Below are positions 16,909 to 25,604 of a stretch of DNA of 64,000 nt, piece by piece. This stretch comes from Streptomyces sp. KL109B. Lineage in GTDB: Bacteria; Actinomycetota; Actinomycetes; Streptomycetales; Streptomycetaceae. The position numbers and the translations under genes are program-made. The stretch's first letter is position 1, and each line of letters opens with the position of its first letter. The notes under the pieces are model-generated. The model did no database searches and was not told where the DNA came from. It was given only the letters and a program-made list of their open reading frames with translations. The DNA is taken from contig NZ_JASERL010000018.1 of the NCBI RefSeq assembly GCF_030766935.1, positions 1-64,000 of the forward strand. The letters run 5' to 3'.

Positions 16909-18849
16909 GTGCAGTCAAAGGTGCAGCAACCCACGTCCCCGTCCCCAGGCGGTGCCGAAGCCGCCGTCATCGACGTCGAGCAGGCCGAAGCGGCCCTGGT
17001 CGAGCACTATCCACGCCTGGTCCGTCTTGCCTACCTCGTGCTGCCGCCGGGCCTCGGCCGCAACCGCCGCGTGCTGACCGCCCACTCGGTCACCCAGCGG
17101 GCGCTCCCCCGCGGCCGCACGGCGGACGCGCCCGCCCCGATCCCCGCCCAGCGCGGCGACGTGAGCCGCACCGGCGACCCGGGCTACGCCTACGTACGCC
17201 TGAAGGTGCTGCGCAGCGCCCTGGAGGCGGGGCTTCCGCTGCGGCGCGCGGCCTGGCCCAAGCGGGCGCAACTGCCGCCGCTGCTGCCGCAGGTGTGGGG
17301 CCTGCGGCTGTTCCCGAAGTCGGGCGGCGCCGATGAACTCGCCCTGGACCAGCGGCTCTCCGCGCTGAGCGGCCCGGCGCGCGCCGCGTACGTGCTGCGC
17401 GGCCTGGAGCGCCTCGACGACGCCGCCGTCCACGCGGTCCTCGTCGAGGCGCGCTGCCCGGAGGAGGACGCGGACGCTGCCCTCGCGCAGGCGCGCGAGA
17501 TGGCGGCGGCCGAGGAGCCCGGGGCCGGGGCGGCGCTCCTGGAGTCCCCCGAGTTCGACCCGTGTTCACTGCACGCGCGGCCCACCGACCTGATGCGCCG
17601 CCGCCAGCACCTGAAGGCGGGCATCGCGGCGGTCGCGGCGACCCTCGTGTGCGGGGCGCTGCTCGGGCTCCCGGGCGACGGCTGGGCCCCGGACGGCGCG
17701 GCGGCGCCGCCGTACGCGAAGAACCCGGCGAGTCAAGCGGCCCTGAATCCGGCCAAGTTGACGAAGGTGGCGCCGAGTACGTGGAAGACGTCCTCCCGCA
17801 CCGACTTCTCGGTGTGGCCCGCGCGCGGCTCGCTCACCGGTGACAAGGGACTGCTGCGCAGGGCGCTCGCCGTGTGGGCACGGCCCGGTTCCTCCGTGAA
17901 GGTGTCGGCGACCCCCGGCACCCCCGCGGGCGCCCCGCCGGGACCACCCCAACTCCTGTACGCGGGCGAGCTCGACCAGGCCCGCGTCGTGCTGCTCTAC
18001 GACGGCTTGCGCGTCGTGCGCTACGCCGAGCCGAAGAACGGCACGAGCGGCGCCGCGCTCGACTTCGCGCGCGCCGACGGGGCGACGGGCGCGCAGGCCG
18101 GCGCCGTGGTCATGGACCGCTCCGACGGCAACGTCCGCTATCTGACCGCGCCTTGGGTGTCCAAGGCCGCCACCCGCGACCTGCTGAAACCGTCCGCCGG
18201 GGCGCGGGCCCTGTCGCGCACGAAGGACGGCGTGACGGCCCCGTTCCCGAGCCCGGCGCTGGCCTCCTCCTGTACGTCGTGGAACGCGCTCGCCCTCACC
18301 GACTCGACCGGCACCCGACTCTCCACCGACCTCGGCGAACTCGTCCCCGCGCACCTCACCTCCGGCAGCCCCGCCGCGCCCCACGAGGCGCGGCCCGGGG
18401 ACTGGGCGACGACCGCCTGCTCGCTGGCGGCGGCCCGCTCGCACGGGGTGCGCTCCGTCAACTCCTGGAAGTACGCGAAGCAGCCGCTGCCGCAGGGGAA
18501 CGGGACGGCCGAATGGGTGTGCACGCGGGCCGAGACGTGGCGGGGCGGCGGGCCTCGGACCCTGGCTCTGTTCCGGGCGCCGGGTGCGCGGGCCGCGGTC
18601 GTCGCGGCGAAGTCGCAGGCGTCGGCGGCGTGCGGGGAGCGGGATCCGCAGGTGCTGGCGGGTGTGCGGTGGAAGTCGCGGGCGGGGGCCTGGTACCTGG
18701 TCGCCGCGGGCAGCGAGGGGGTCGACTCCGTCGCGGTGAGCGGGCGGAGGGTGAACGGGAACGTGGTGGCGGTTCCGCTCGCGCGGGGTGGCGAGGTGTC
18801 GCTCAGCGGGACGGGGGCTCGGGGCAGCGAGGTGCCGGCCCTGCGTTAG
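16909..18849 (+). CDS. sigma-factor-like N-terminus fused to a membrane-anchored extracytoplasmic domain
   Basis: 646 residues. The N-terminal 215 residues look like a degenerate ECF sigma factor: 'EAALVEHYPRLVRLAYLVLP' resembles region 2.1-2.2, and 'LSALSGPARAAYVLRGLERL' followed by 'DDAAVHAVLVEARCPEED' resembles region 4. One transmembrane helix lies at about 233-252 ('GIAAVAATLVCGALLGLPG'). The remaining 390 residues should lie outside the membrane and carry conserved-looking Cys and Trp ('SSCTSWNALALTDSTGTRLS', 'WVCTRAETWRGGG'). The start is GTG at 16909 (or 16921). A membrane-tethered sigma-like regulator is an inference; DNA or RNA-polymerase binding is untested. Confidence 0.7.
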   Translation: MQSKVQQPTSPSPGGAEAAVIDVEQAEAALVEHYPRLVRLAYLVLPPGLGRNRRVLTAHSVTQRALPRGRTADAPAPIPAQRGDVSRTGDPGYAYVRLKVLRSALEAGLPLRRAAWPKRAQLPPLLPQVWGLRLFPKSGGADELALDQRLSALSGPARAAYVLRGLERLDDAAVHAVLVEARCPEEDADAALAQAREMAAAEEPGAGAALLESPEFDPCSLHARPTDLMRRRQHLKAGIAAVAATLVCGALLGLPGDGWAPDGAAAPPYAKNPASQAALNPAKLTKVAPSTWKTSSRTDFSVWPARGSLTGDKGLLRRALAVWARPGSSVKVSATPGTPAGAPPGPPQLLYAGELDQARVVLLYDGLRVVRYAEPKNGTSGAALDFARADGATGAQAGAVVMDRSDGNVRYLTAPWVSKAATRDLLKPSAGARALSRTKDGVTAPFPSPALASSCTSWNALALTDSTGTRLSTDLGELVPAHLTSGSPAAPHEARPGDWATTACSLAAARSHGVRSVNSWKYAKQPLPQGNGTAEWVCTRAETWRGGGPRTLALFRAPGARAAVVAAKSQASAACGERDPQVLAGVRWKSRAGAWYLVAAGSEGVDSVAVSGRRVNGNVVAVPLARGGEVSLSGTGARGSEVPALR

Positions 18850-18853
18850 CCGA

Positions 18854-18906
18854 CGTCGCGGGGCGCTGCCCCGGACCCCGCTGCTCAATCGCCGCAGGGG
18901 CTTGAT
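18854..18906 (+). repeat. interspersed palindromic repeat (family R), copy 2
   Basis: Core GGGGCGCTGCCCCGGACCCC, then GCTGCTCAATCGCCGCAGGGG and CTTGA. It begins 5 bp after the stop codon of the preceding gene. Confidence 0.88.
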
Positions 18907-18964
18907 TGGGGAAAGTGGCGTACGAGGGGTGTCCAGCGACGCTACCCGTCAGTACATTGACGCC

Positions 18965-19870
18965 ATGTCTAATAAGCGCGTCCCGTTGAAGGCACGCCAG
19001 GTCTCGTTCGCCTGGGATCGGACTCCGCTGCACTGGCTGCCGGACGACCCGTTCACCACGCACACCATCAACGTGCTGCACCTCCTGCTCCCGGCGGGGG
19101 AACGCTGGTTCGTGCACGTCTACAAGCAGGTGCTGCCGTACATCACGGACGAGCGGCTGCGCGAGGACGTCATCGGGTTCATCGGCCAGGAGGCCATGCA
19201 CTCGCAGGCGCACGACGAGGTGCTGCCGCACCTGCGCGAGCAGGGCCTCGACCCGACGCCGTACACGGCCCAACTCGACTGGTTCTTCGAGAAGTTGCTG
19301 GGCGACCGGACGCTGCCGCCCGGCAAGGCGCGGCAGTGGTGGCTGATGGAGCGGGTCGCGCTGATCGCGGCGATCGAGCACTACACGGCGTTCCTCGGCA
19401 ACTGGGTGCTCAACGCGGAGGAGCTTGACCGGCGCGGCGCCGACCCGACGATGCTGGACCTGTTGCGCTGGCACGGCGCGGAGGAGGTCGAACACCGGGC
19501 GGTGGCCTTCGAGTTGTTCGAGCACCTCGACGGCGGCTACCGGCGCCGGGTGCGCACCTGGGCCACGGCCTTCACGGCACTCGTCTTCCTCTGGCAGCGC
19601 GGCGCGCGGTTCTTCATGGAGAACGACCCGACGCTGATCGACGGCAGAGCGAGCTTCAAGGAGTTCTACCGGAGCGGAAAGCGGGGCGTACTGCCGACGC
19701 CCGGGGCGATGGCGCGCTCCATACCCCGCTATCTGAGCCGGAGTTACCACCCCGACCAGGAGGGCGACACGGCGCAGGCCGTCGCGTATCTCGCCTCCTC
19801 CCCCGCCGCGGTGGCGGCCGAGGCGCGCGAATCGGCACGCTCGGCACGCCACGAGGGAGGCGCCCGATGA
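18965..19870 (+). CDS. predicted metal-dependent hydrolase (PF10118/COG3687), ferritin-like
   Basis: 301 residues from ATG at 18965 (MSNKRVPLKARQVSF). Helical protein with paired metal-ligand motifs typical of di-iron bundles: 'FIGQEAMHSQAHDEVLPHL' and 'HGAEEVEHRAVAFELFEHL', plus 'LMERVALIAAIEHYTAFLG'. The family is annotated as metal-dependent hydrolase, but the ExxH pattern suggests a non-heme di-iron centre. The next gene, overlapping by 4 bp (ATGA), encodes a flavin/2Fe-2S reductase, which would fit an oxygenase needing electrons. That pairing is inference. There is no signal peptide. Confidence 0.85.
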   Translation: MSNKRVPLKARQVSFAWDRTPLHWLPDDPFTTHTINVLHLLLPAGERWFVHVYKQVLPYITDERLREDVIGFIGQEAMHSQAHDEVLPHLREQGLDPTPYTAQLDWFFEKLLGDRTLPPGKARQWWLMERVALIAAIEHYTAFLGNWVLNAEELDRRGADPTMLDLLRWHGAEEVEHRAVAFELFEHLDGGYRRRVRTWATAFTALVFLWQRGARFFMENDPTLIDGRASFKEFYRSGKRGVLPTPGAMARSIPRYLSRSYHPDQEGDTAQAVAYLASSPAAVAAEARESARSARHEGGAR

Positions 19871-20976
19871 CCGCCCGTACGAGCAGCCGTACGAGCCGTA
19901 CGTTGCGCAAGGCCGTGCTCGTCGCGGGCGCCGGGTTCGTCGTGCGGCGCGCGCTGCGGCGCCGGGTGCGGCGCTCGCCGCTGTGGCCGATGCCCGCGCT
20001 GGAGGAGCCGACGTCGGGACGGCCGCGGGCGCGGGCGCTGCGGCTGCGCGTGGCGCGGTACGAGAAGGTGGCGGACGGAGTGGTCCAACTCCGCCTGGAG
20101 AGCGCGGGGTTGCCCCTGCCGGCCTGGCAGCCGGGCGCCCACCTCGACCTCGTCCTGCCCTCCGGCCTCGTACGGCAGTACTCGCTGTGCGGGGACCCCG
20201 AGGACACGTCCTCGTACACCGTCGCCACCCGGCTCATCCCGGAGGGCGAGGGTGGGCGCGGCGGGTCGCGCGAGGTGCACGAGCAGCTGCGGGAGGGCAT
20301 GGAGGTCGAGGTGCGCGGCCCGCGCAACCGCTTCCCGCTCGACGCGGGGGCGCCTTCGTACGTGTTCGTGGCGGGCGGCATCGGCATCACGCCGATCCTG
20401 CCGATGCTGCGGGAGGCCGAGGCGCGTGGCACTGAGTGGAAGCTGCTGTACGGGGGCCGGACGCGGGCCTCGATGCCGTTCCTGGAGGACGTGACGAAGC
20501 TGGGCGGGGCGGCGGCCCCGGGGCGGATCACGGTCGCGGCGGAGGACGAGGACGGCCGCCCCGACCTGGCGGCCGCACTCGCGGACACCGCACCCGGCAC
20601 GGCGGTGTACTGCTGCGGCCCCGAGGGCCTGATGTCGGCCGTGGAGACAGCCCTCCCCGACCACTGCACCCTCCACACCGAACGGTTCACGCCACGCGTT
20701 TCGGCCGACGGGAACGGTCCGTTCGAGGTGGAGTTGCGGCGCAGCGGCAAGGTGGTGGCGGTGCCGGCGGGCTCCACAGTGCTCGCGGCGGTGCGGGCCG
20801 AGGTGCCGGACATCCCGTACTCCTGCGAACAGGGTTTCTGCGGAACGTGCCAACAGCGCGTCGTGGAAGGGGAGATAGAGCACCGCGACGAGTTGCTCAC
20901 GGATGCGGAGCGCGCGGACTCGATGCTGATCTGCGTCTCGCGGGCGCGGAGCGAGCGTCTCGTCCTCGACCTGTAG
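19867..20976 (+). CDS. PDR/VanB-type flavin-dependent reductase with C-terminal 2Fe-2S ferredoxin
   Basis: 369 residues. A short N-terminal basic/hydrophobic leader ('KAVLVAGAGFVVRRALRRRV') may be a membrane anchor. A flavin domain follows ('WQPGAHLDLVLPSGLVRQYS'), a pyridine-nucleotide domain with 'YVFVAGGIGITPILPMLREA' and 'VYCCGPEGLMSAVE', and a plant-type ferredoxin domain with 'CEQGFCGTCQQRVVEG' and the fourth Cys in 'SMLICVSRA'. It transfers electrons from NAD(P)H via flavin to the iron-sulfur cluster and then to a partner. The start overlaps the stop of the di-iron-like gene (ATGA), so the two are translationally coupled and probably functional partners. Confidence 0.93.
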   Translation: MTARTSSRTSRTLRKAVLVAGAGFVVRRALRRRVRRSPLWPMPALEEPTSGRPRARALRLRVARYEKVADGVVQLRLESAGLPLPAWQPGAHLDLVLPSGLVRQYSLCGDPEDTSSYTVATRLIPEGEGGRGGSREVHEQLREGMEVEVRGPRNRFPLDAGAPSYVFVAGGIGITPILPMLREAEARGTEWKLLYGGRTRASMPFLEDVTKLGGAAAPGRITVAAEDEDGRPDLAAALADTAPGTAVYCCGPEGLMSAVETALPDHCTLHTERFTPRVSADGNGPFEVELRRSGKVVAVPAGSTVLAAVRAEVPDIPYSCEQGFCGTCQQRVVEGEIEHRDELLTDAERADSMLICVSRARSERLVLDL

Positions 20977-21064
20977 GCGGGCTTCGGCGGGCTCCGGCGG
21001 AGTCGTACGGGGTGGTGGACGGGGGCCGGTTGGCAGGCCGGATCCGCTCGGTAGAGTGTTCGGC

Positions 21065-21760
21065 ATGACTACCGGGGTGCGGCGCAGGTTGGGAGTCGAG
21101 GAGCGGCGGCGGCAGTTGATCGGGGTCGCCCTCGAACTGTTCAGCAACCGCTCCCCCGACGACGTCTCCATCGACGAGATAGCGGCGGCGGCAGGCATCT
21201 CGCGCCCGCTCGTCTACCACTACTTCCCCGGCAAACTCAGCCTGTACGAGGCGGCGTTGAAGCGGGCGGCGCAGGATCTGGCGGAGCGCTTCGAGGAGCC
21301 GCAGGAGGGCCCGCTCGGCGCGCGCCTGCTGCGCGTCATGGGCCGCTTCTTCGACTTCGTGGACGAGCACGGTCCCGGTTTCTCGGCGCTGATGCGTGGC
21401 GGCCCGGCGGTGGGCTCGTCGACGACGAACGCGCTCATCGACTCCGTCCGGCAGGCGGCCTACGTCCAGATCCTCGCGCACCTGCGGGTCGCGGCGCCCT
21501 CCGCCCGCCTCGAACTCGTCGTCCGGTCCTGGATCTCCCTCGCCGAATCCACGGCCCTGATCTGGCTCGACGGACGCCGTATCCCGCGGGCGGAACTCCA
21601 ACTCCAACTCGTCCACGACTTCGCTGCGCTCGCGGCGGTGAGCGCGGCCTACGACCCGGAGATGGCGGCCCTCCTCCGCGACATCCTCACGGACGAGCCG
21701 GCCGACGGCCCCTTCGCGACCCTGCTGACCCGCCTGTCCGCGCTTGCGCCGGCGGCGTAA
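21065..21760 (+). CDS. TetR/AcrR family transcriptional regulator
   Basis: 231 residues. The N-terminal TetR helix-turn-helix ('RRRQLIGVALELFSNRSPDD', 'ASIDEIAAAAGISRPLVYHY' type: here VSIDEIAAAAGISRPLVYHY, then 'FPGKLSLYEAALKRA') is followed by an all-helical ligand-binding domain. It lies 88 bp downstream of the di-iron/reductase pair on the same strand and may regulate it. The coding sequence ends in a GCGTAAGCG motif that is repeated twice more downstream (see 21757-21836). Confidence 0.92.
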   Translation: MTTGVRRRLGVEERRRQLIGVALELFSNRSPDDVSIDEIAAAAGISRPLVYHYFPGKLSLYEAALKRAAQDLAERFEEPQEGPLGARLLRVMGRFFDFVDEHGPGFSALMRGGPAVGSSTTNALIDSVRQAAYVQILAHLRVAAPSARLELVVRSWISLAESTALIWLDGRRIPRAELQLQLVHDFAALAAVSAAYDPEMAALLRDILTDEPADGPFATLLTRLSALAPAA

Positions 21761-21836
21761 GCGGCCCCGCTGCGCCGGGGGCGTAAGCGGGCCCCGCTGC
21801 ACCGGGGGCGTAAGCGGGCCCCGCTGCGCCGGGGCG
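21757..21836 (+). repeat. 26-27-bp tandem repeat starting at the TetR stop codon (3 units)
   Basis: GTAAGCGG recurs at 21757, 21783 and 21810. Each unit continues as GCCCCGCTGCRCCGGGGGC. The first unit contains the TAA stop of the TetR gene, so the gene end has been copied in tandem. Units contain self-complementary CCCCGCTGCGCCGGGG. Confidence 0.8.
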
Positions 21837-21966
21837 CCCCTCTCCGTCTGCGCAGCCCGCACCGGGGGCCGCCTTGCCCACCCTGCCGCCCAAGGCGGCA
21901 GATTGCCCAAGGCGGTTGCGGCCCCCCGTCGGGCCGACGCCCCCGGAGGGGGCGGGTGGTGGGAGA

Positions 21967-22152
21967 TGGGCGAGGCGAACCCATCAAGCCCCGAGGCGCA
22001 GGGACGGCGCGGCGAACCCATCAAGCCCCTGCGGCGATTGAGCAGCGGGGACCGGGGCGGAGCCCCGAGGCGTAGGGGCGGCGCGGCGGACCCATCAAGC
22101 CCCTGCGGCGATTGAGCAGCGGGGGCCGGGGCGGAGCCCCGGGGCGTAGGGG
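21967..22152 (-). repeat. tandem copies of interspersed repeat family R (2 full, 1 partial)
   Basis: Two full inverted-orientation copies (about 22018-22076 and 22096-22151) lie inside a tandemly duplicated unit of about 80 bp (ACCCATCAAGCCCCTGCGGC start). A truncated copy precedes them at about 21977. Together with the 26-27-bp array this fills the 400-bp gap between the TetR gene and the tautomerase gene. The rest of the gap is GC-rich hairpin-forming sequence (CCCCCGGAGGGGG at about 21941-21953), and no gene is seen. Confidence 0.85.
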
Positions 22153-22162
22153 CGGTGGGGTG

Positions 22163-22510
22163 TCAGGAGGAGATGGCCGAGCGGTAGGACGGGGTCAGGT
22201 CGCGGACCTCGGTGGAGAGGTGGACGGCCGACGGGTTCTTGATGTGGGCCGGGAGGGCGGCGAGGACCGCCTCCGTGAGGGCGGACTTCGCCTCCTCCGT
22301 ACGCCCGGCCAGCAGCGCGATCTCCACGTGGACGAGCGACGCCGGACCGTCACCGACGACCGTCGCGTCAACCCGCCGGAACCGGGTCTTGCAGGCAGCG
22401 AGACGCGCCGCCACCGTCTCGACGGCCGCCTGATGCACCGCCGCCGCCAGCCCGTCCCGGTCGAGACGGTCGTCGAGGTCCGCGGAGTGGTCGACGGTGA
22501 TCTGCGGCAT
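22163..22510 (-). CDS. 5-carboxymethyl-2-hydroxymuconate isomerase-like tautomerase
   Basis: 115 residues starting MPQITVDHSADLDDRLDRDG. The N-terminal Pro after Met is the catalytic base of the tautomerase (4-OT/CHMI) superfamily. Later segments 'FRRVDATVVGDGPASLVHVE' and 'ALLAGRTEEAKSALTEAVLA' fit CHMI-type monomers. It would catalyse keto-enol isomerisation in aromatic catabolism, but no other catabolic genes are adjacent, so the substrate is unknown. The start has GGGAG 7 nt upstream. Confidence 0.85.
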   Translation of the reverse strand: MPQITVDHSADLDDRLDRDGLAAAVHQAAVETVAARLAACKTRFRRVDATVVGDGPASLVHVEIALLAGRTEEAKSALTEAVLAALPAHIKNPSAVHLSTEVRDLTPSYRSAISS

Positions 22511-22614
22511 GGGGCGCTCCCGTAATGGTGTGACGTGGTGTGGCCTAGCAACAGTCACCTTCGCCCGGCGGCGCCCCACCGCACAATCACGTCCCGCCCA
22601 CCGGACACCCGGTC

Positions 22615-24243
22615 TCAGCGCGGAGCGCCCCGCCGCAACGCCAGCAACGCGATGTCGTCCGCCCGCCCCCGCCCGAACCGCGTCAGCAGCGCGTCGCACA
22701 GCTCGCCTGGCTCCTCCGGCGCGACCGCCGCCGCGTGCCGCAACTCCTCCATCGACACCGACAGGTCCACCCCCCGGGTCTCCACGAGCCCGTCCGTGAC
22801 CATGAGGAGCCGCGCCCCGGGTTCGAGGTCGAAGACGGTGGGCTCGGGGTGCGGCAGCCCGATCCCGAGCAGCGGCCCCACCGCATCCGCGTACCGGACC
22901 TCGCCGTCCACCGGCACGATCAGCGGCGGAATGTGCCCCGCGTTGGCCACCCTCGTACGCCCGGTGGCCGGGTCGACGAGGGCCAGGCACAGCGTCGCGG
23001 TGAGCTGCGGGTGGTAGTGCTGGAGCAGCCGGTCGAGGCGGGCCACGAGGTGGGCGGGGCGCGGGTCCTCCAGGCAGTAGGCGCGCAGCGCGTGCCGCAG
23101 CTCGACCATCACGGTGGCCGCGTCCAGCGAGTGCCCCACCACGTCCCCGACGCCGACGAGCACCCCCTCGGGCGTGGGCAGCGCCGCGTAGAAGTCGCCG
23201 CCCATCTCGGCCTCCTGGGAGGCGGGCTCGTACCGGAAGTCGATGTCGACACCGGGGAACGCGGGCAACTCGGCGGGCAGGAAGTTCCGTTGCAGCGTAT
23301 GAGCGACATGACGTTCCTGCTCGTACAGGACGAGGGGTTCCGCGGCGAGCGCGATGGCCCGCGCGAGCTGCGCGACGAGCGGGCCGAGCCGGCCGTCCGG
23401 ATCGGGGAAGCCGGGCGTGGCGAGGCACACGGCGAGCCGTCCGTCGCGGGTGCGGGCGAGGGTGAGCCGGGCGCCGCCGGGCCCGAAGTACGCGTGCGGC
23501 CACGCGGCCGCCGGCTGCACCGTGCTGCGCACCCCGCCGGGCCCGCAACTGACCTGCCGCACAAGGTCGGTGGCCCGCTCGCGCGCCTCGGCGTCCGGCG
23601 CGACGAACCGCGAGCCGTTCCTGGACAGGCCCGTGTGCACCGCGCCGCGGTCGCCGAGGACGAAGACGGCGGCGTCGCTCCCGGTGAGCCGGGCCGTCGC
23701 GGCGGACGCCGTCCTGGCGAGCTCGGCGAGGCTGCGGGCGCCCTGTACGTCGACGACGGTCTGGGACAGCAGCGTCAAATGGTCGAACTGGGCCTGCGTA
23801 TCGGTGAGTTCACGCACCCCGCGGAGCGCGGCTCGCACCACGGCGCGGATCTCCTCCGGCTCGGCGGGCACCGTCAGATACGCCTCGCCGCCCGCGTCGA
23901 GGGCCCGGCAGCGCTCCTCGGGCCCGGAGGGCCGGGCGGAGAAGTGCACGATGGGGATCCCGGCGAGCGAGGGCAGCGCCTTGACCCTGCGGCACAGCTC
24001 GAACCCGCTGAGGTCGGGCAGCCCGACGTCCACGAGCGCCACATCGGGCAGCGCACCCGTGCGCAGCCGCACGTCGAGTTCGATGAGCGCCTCGCCGGCC
24101 GAGCCGACGGGGACGACGACATGGCCCGCGCGGCTCAGGACGGCGCCGAGGGCATACCTGTTGGCGGCGCTGTCGTCGACCACAAGGACCGTGCATCCGG
24201 TGTCGGTCCCTGGCGTCCCTGGTCCCTGAACCATGGAGTTCAC
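22615..24243 (-). CDS. receiver-GAF-SpoIIE PP2C phosphatase
   Basis: 542 residues from GTG at 24243, preceded by GAGGGG; an ATG at 24234 is the alternative. Order: receiver domain (about 15-130; 'CTVLVVDDSAANRYALGAVL', phospho-acceptor Asp in 'VALVDVGLPDLSG'), GAF-like domain (about 160-300), then a SpoIIE-type PP2C phosphatase ('FRYEPASQEAEMGGDFYAAL', 'VGVGDVVGHSLDAATVMVEL', 'LLMVTDGLVETRG', 'ADDIALLALRR'). It is predicted to dephosphorylate an anti-anti-sigma factor in response to an unknown kinase, in the cytoplasm. No STAS or HATPase gene is adjacent; the only HATPase in the window is at 35296. Confidence 0.92.
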   Translation of the reverse strand: MNSMVQGPGTPGTDTGCTVLVVDDSAANRYALGAVLSRAGHVVVPVGSAGEALIELDVRLRTGALPDVALVDVGLPDLSGFELCRRVKALPSLAGIPIVHFSARPSGPEERCRALDAGGEAYLTVPAEPEEIRAVVRAALRGVRELTDTQAQFDHLTLLSQTVVDVQGARSLAELARTASAATARLTGSDAAVFVLGDRGAVHTGLSRNGSRFVAPDAEARERATDLVRQVSCGPGGVRSTVQPAAAWPHAYFGPGGARLTLARTRDGRLAVCLATPGFPDPDGRLGPLVAQLARAIALAAEPLVLYEQERHVAHTLQRNFLPAELPAFPGVDIDFRYEPASQEAEMGGDFYAALPTPEGVLVGVGDVVGHSLDAATVMVELRHALRAYCLEDPRPAHLVARLDRLLQHYHPQLTATLCLALVDPATGRTRVANAGHIPPLIVPVDGEVRYADAVGPLLGIGLPHPEPTVFDLEPGARLLMVTDGLVETRGVDLSVSMEELRHAAAVAPEEPGELCDALLTRFGRGRADDIALLALRRGAPR

Positions 24244-24470
24244 GAGAAGGCCCCTCAAGAGGCGGCGCGGTGCGGCCCCCGCGGCTCGCACCGGACCAAG
24301 CTACCGCCGGATCCCCGGGCGGCGGCCCGGCCTTCGTACGGTTCACCGATCCGGGTGGCGCCGCCCCAACCTGGCTTACCCGCCTGGCATTTCCCGCCCG
24401 GCACTTCCCGTCCGTCGGGCCGTGCGGCTTCGGTGGGCAACGCGGCGGGTGACGGGTAAGGTCGCGTCCC

Positions 24471-25529
24471 GTGACCGCACGCCTTGCCGACATCGCAAGC
24501 CAAGCGGGGGTCAGCGAAGCGACCGTCAGCCGCGTGCTCAACGGAAAGGCGGGCGTCGCCGCGGCCACCCGTCAGTCCGTCCTCGCCGCACTCGACGTGC
24601 TCGGCTACGAGCGCCCGGTGCGCCTCAAGCAGCGCAGCGCGGGCCTGGTCGGCCTGATCACCCCGGAACTCGAGAACCCGATCTTCCCGGCGCTCGCCCA
24701 GGTCGTGGTGCAGGCCCTGACCCGGCAGGGGTACACGCCGGTCCTGGCCACCCAGACCCCCGGCGGCTCCACGGAGGACGAGCTCACCGAAATGCTCGTC
24801 GACCGCGACGTCAGCGGCATCATCTACGTCTCGGGGCTGCACGCCGACACCACCGCCGACACCCAGCGCTACGAACGCCTTCGCGGCCAGGGCGTCCCCT
24901 TCGTCCTCGTCGACGGGTACGCGCCCGGCGTCGCGGCCCCCTTCATCTCGCCGGACGACCGGGCGGCGGCCCGCCTCGCGGTCACCCACCTCACCTCGCT
25001 CGGCCACACCCGGATCGGGCTGGCCGTCGGGCCGCGCCGCTTCGTGCCCGTACAGCGGAAGATCGAGGGGTTCGTGCGCACGATGGCGGAGCGGCTCGAC
25101 CTGCCGGCCGACGACGTCGAGCACGACCTCGTCCAGCACTCCCTCTACACCCTGGAGGGCGGGCAGGCGGCGACGGCGGCGCTGCTCGACCGGGGCTGCA
25201 CGGCCGTGGTGTGCGCGAGCGACATGATGGCGCTCGGCGCGGTCAGGGCGGTGCGCGAGCGCGGCCTCGACGTGCCGAAGGACGTGTCGGTGGTCGGTTT
25301 CGACGACTCTCCGCTGATCGCGTTCACCGATCCGCCGCTGACCACGATCCGCAAGCCGGTGCACGCGATGGGCCAGGCGGCGGTGCACACGCTGCTCGAA
25401 GAGGTGGGCGGCACGCCCGCGCCGCCCAGCGAATTCGTGTTCATGCCGGAGCTGGTGGTGCGCGGGTCCACGGCCGCGGCGGCAGCGGCGTCCTCAGGGG
25501 TGTCCGTAGGGGTACGACCTCGTCCGTAG
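24471..25529 (+). CDS. LacI family transcriptional regulator
   Basis: 352 residues from GTG. The N-terminal LacI helix-turn-helix ('RLADIASQAGVSEATVSRVL', then NGKAGVAAATRQSVLAAL) with hinge is followed by a periplasmic-binding-protein-like effector domain ('VGLITPELENPIFPALAQVV', 'VICASDMMALGAVRAVRERG'-type, 'VVGFDDSPLIAFTDPPLTTI'). It probably represses sugar-utilisation genes elsewhere, since no sugar transport genes adjoin it. It is divergent from the SpoIIE phosphatase gene across a 227-bp intergenic region in which no operator is obvious. Confidence 0.94.
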   Translation: MTARLADIASQAGVSEATVSRVLNGKAGVAAATRQSVLAALDVLGYERPVRLKQRSAGLVGLITPELENPIFPALAQVVVQALTRQGYTPVLATQTPGGSTEDELTEMLVDRDVSGIIYVSGLHADTTADTQRYERLRGQGVPFVLVDGYAPGVAAPFISPDDRAAARLAVTHLTSLGHTRIGLAVGPRRFVPVQRKIEGFVRTMAERLDLPADDVEHDLVQHSLYTLEGGQAATAALLDRGCTAVVCASDMMALGAVRAVRERGLDVPKDVSVVGFDDSPLIAFTDPPLTTIRKPVHAMGQAAVHTLLEEVGGTPAPPSEFVFMPELVVRGSTAAAAAASSGVSVGVRPRP

Positions 25530-25604
25530 GGCGTAGCGGGTGCGTGCGTGACCCGCCCAAGGGATGATCGGTCGGGGGGTCGTAATCTGGCAGACTCTGT
25601 GCCT

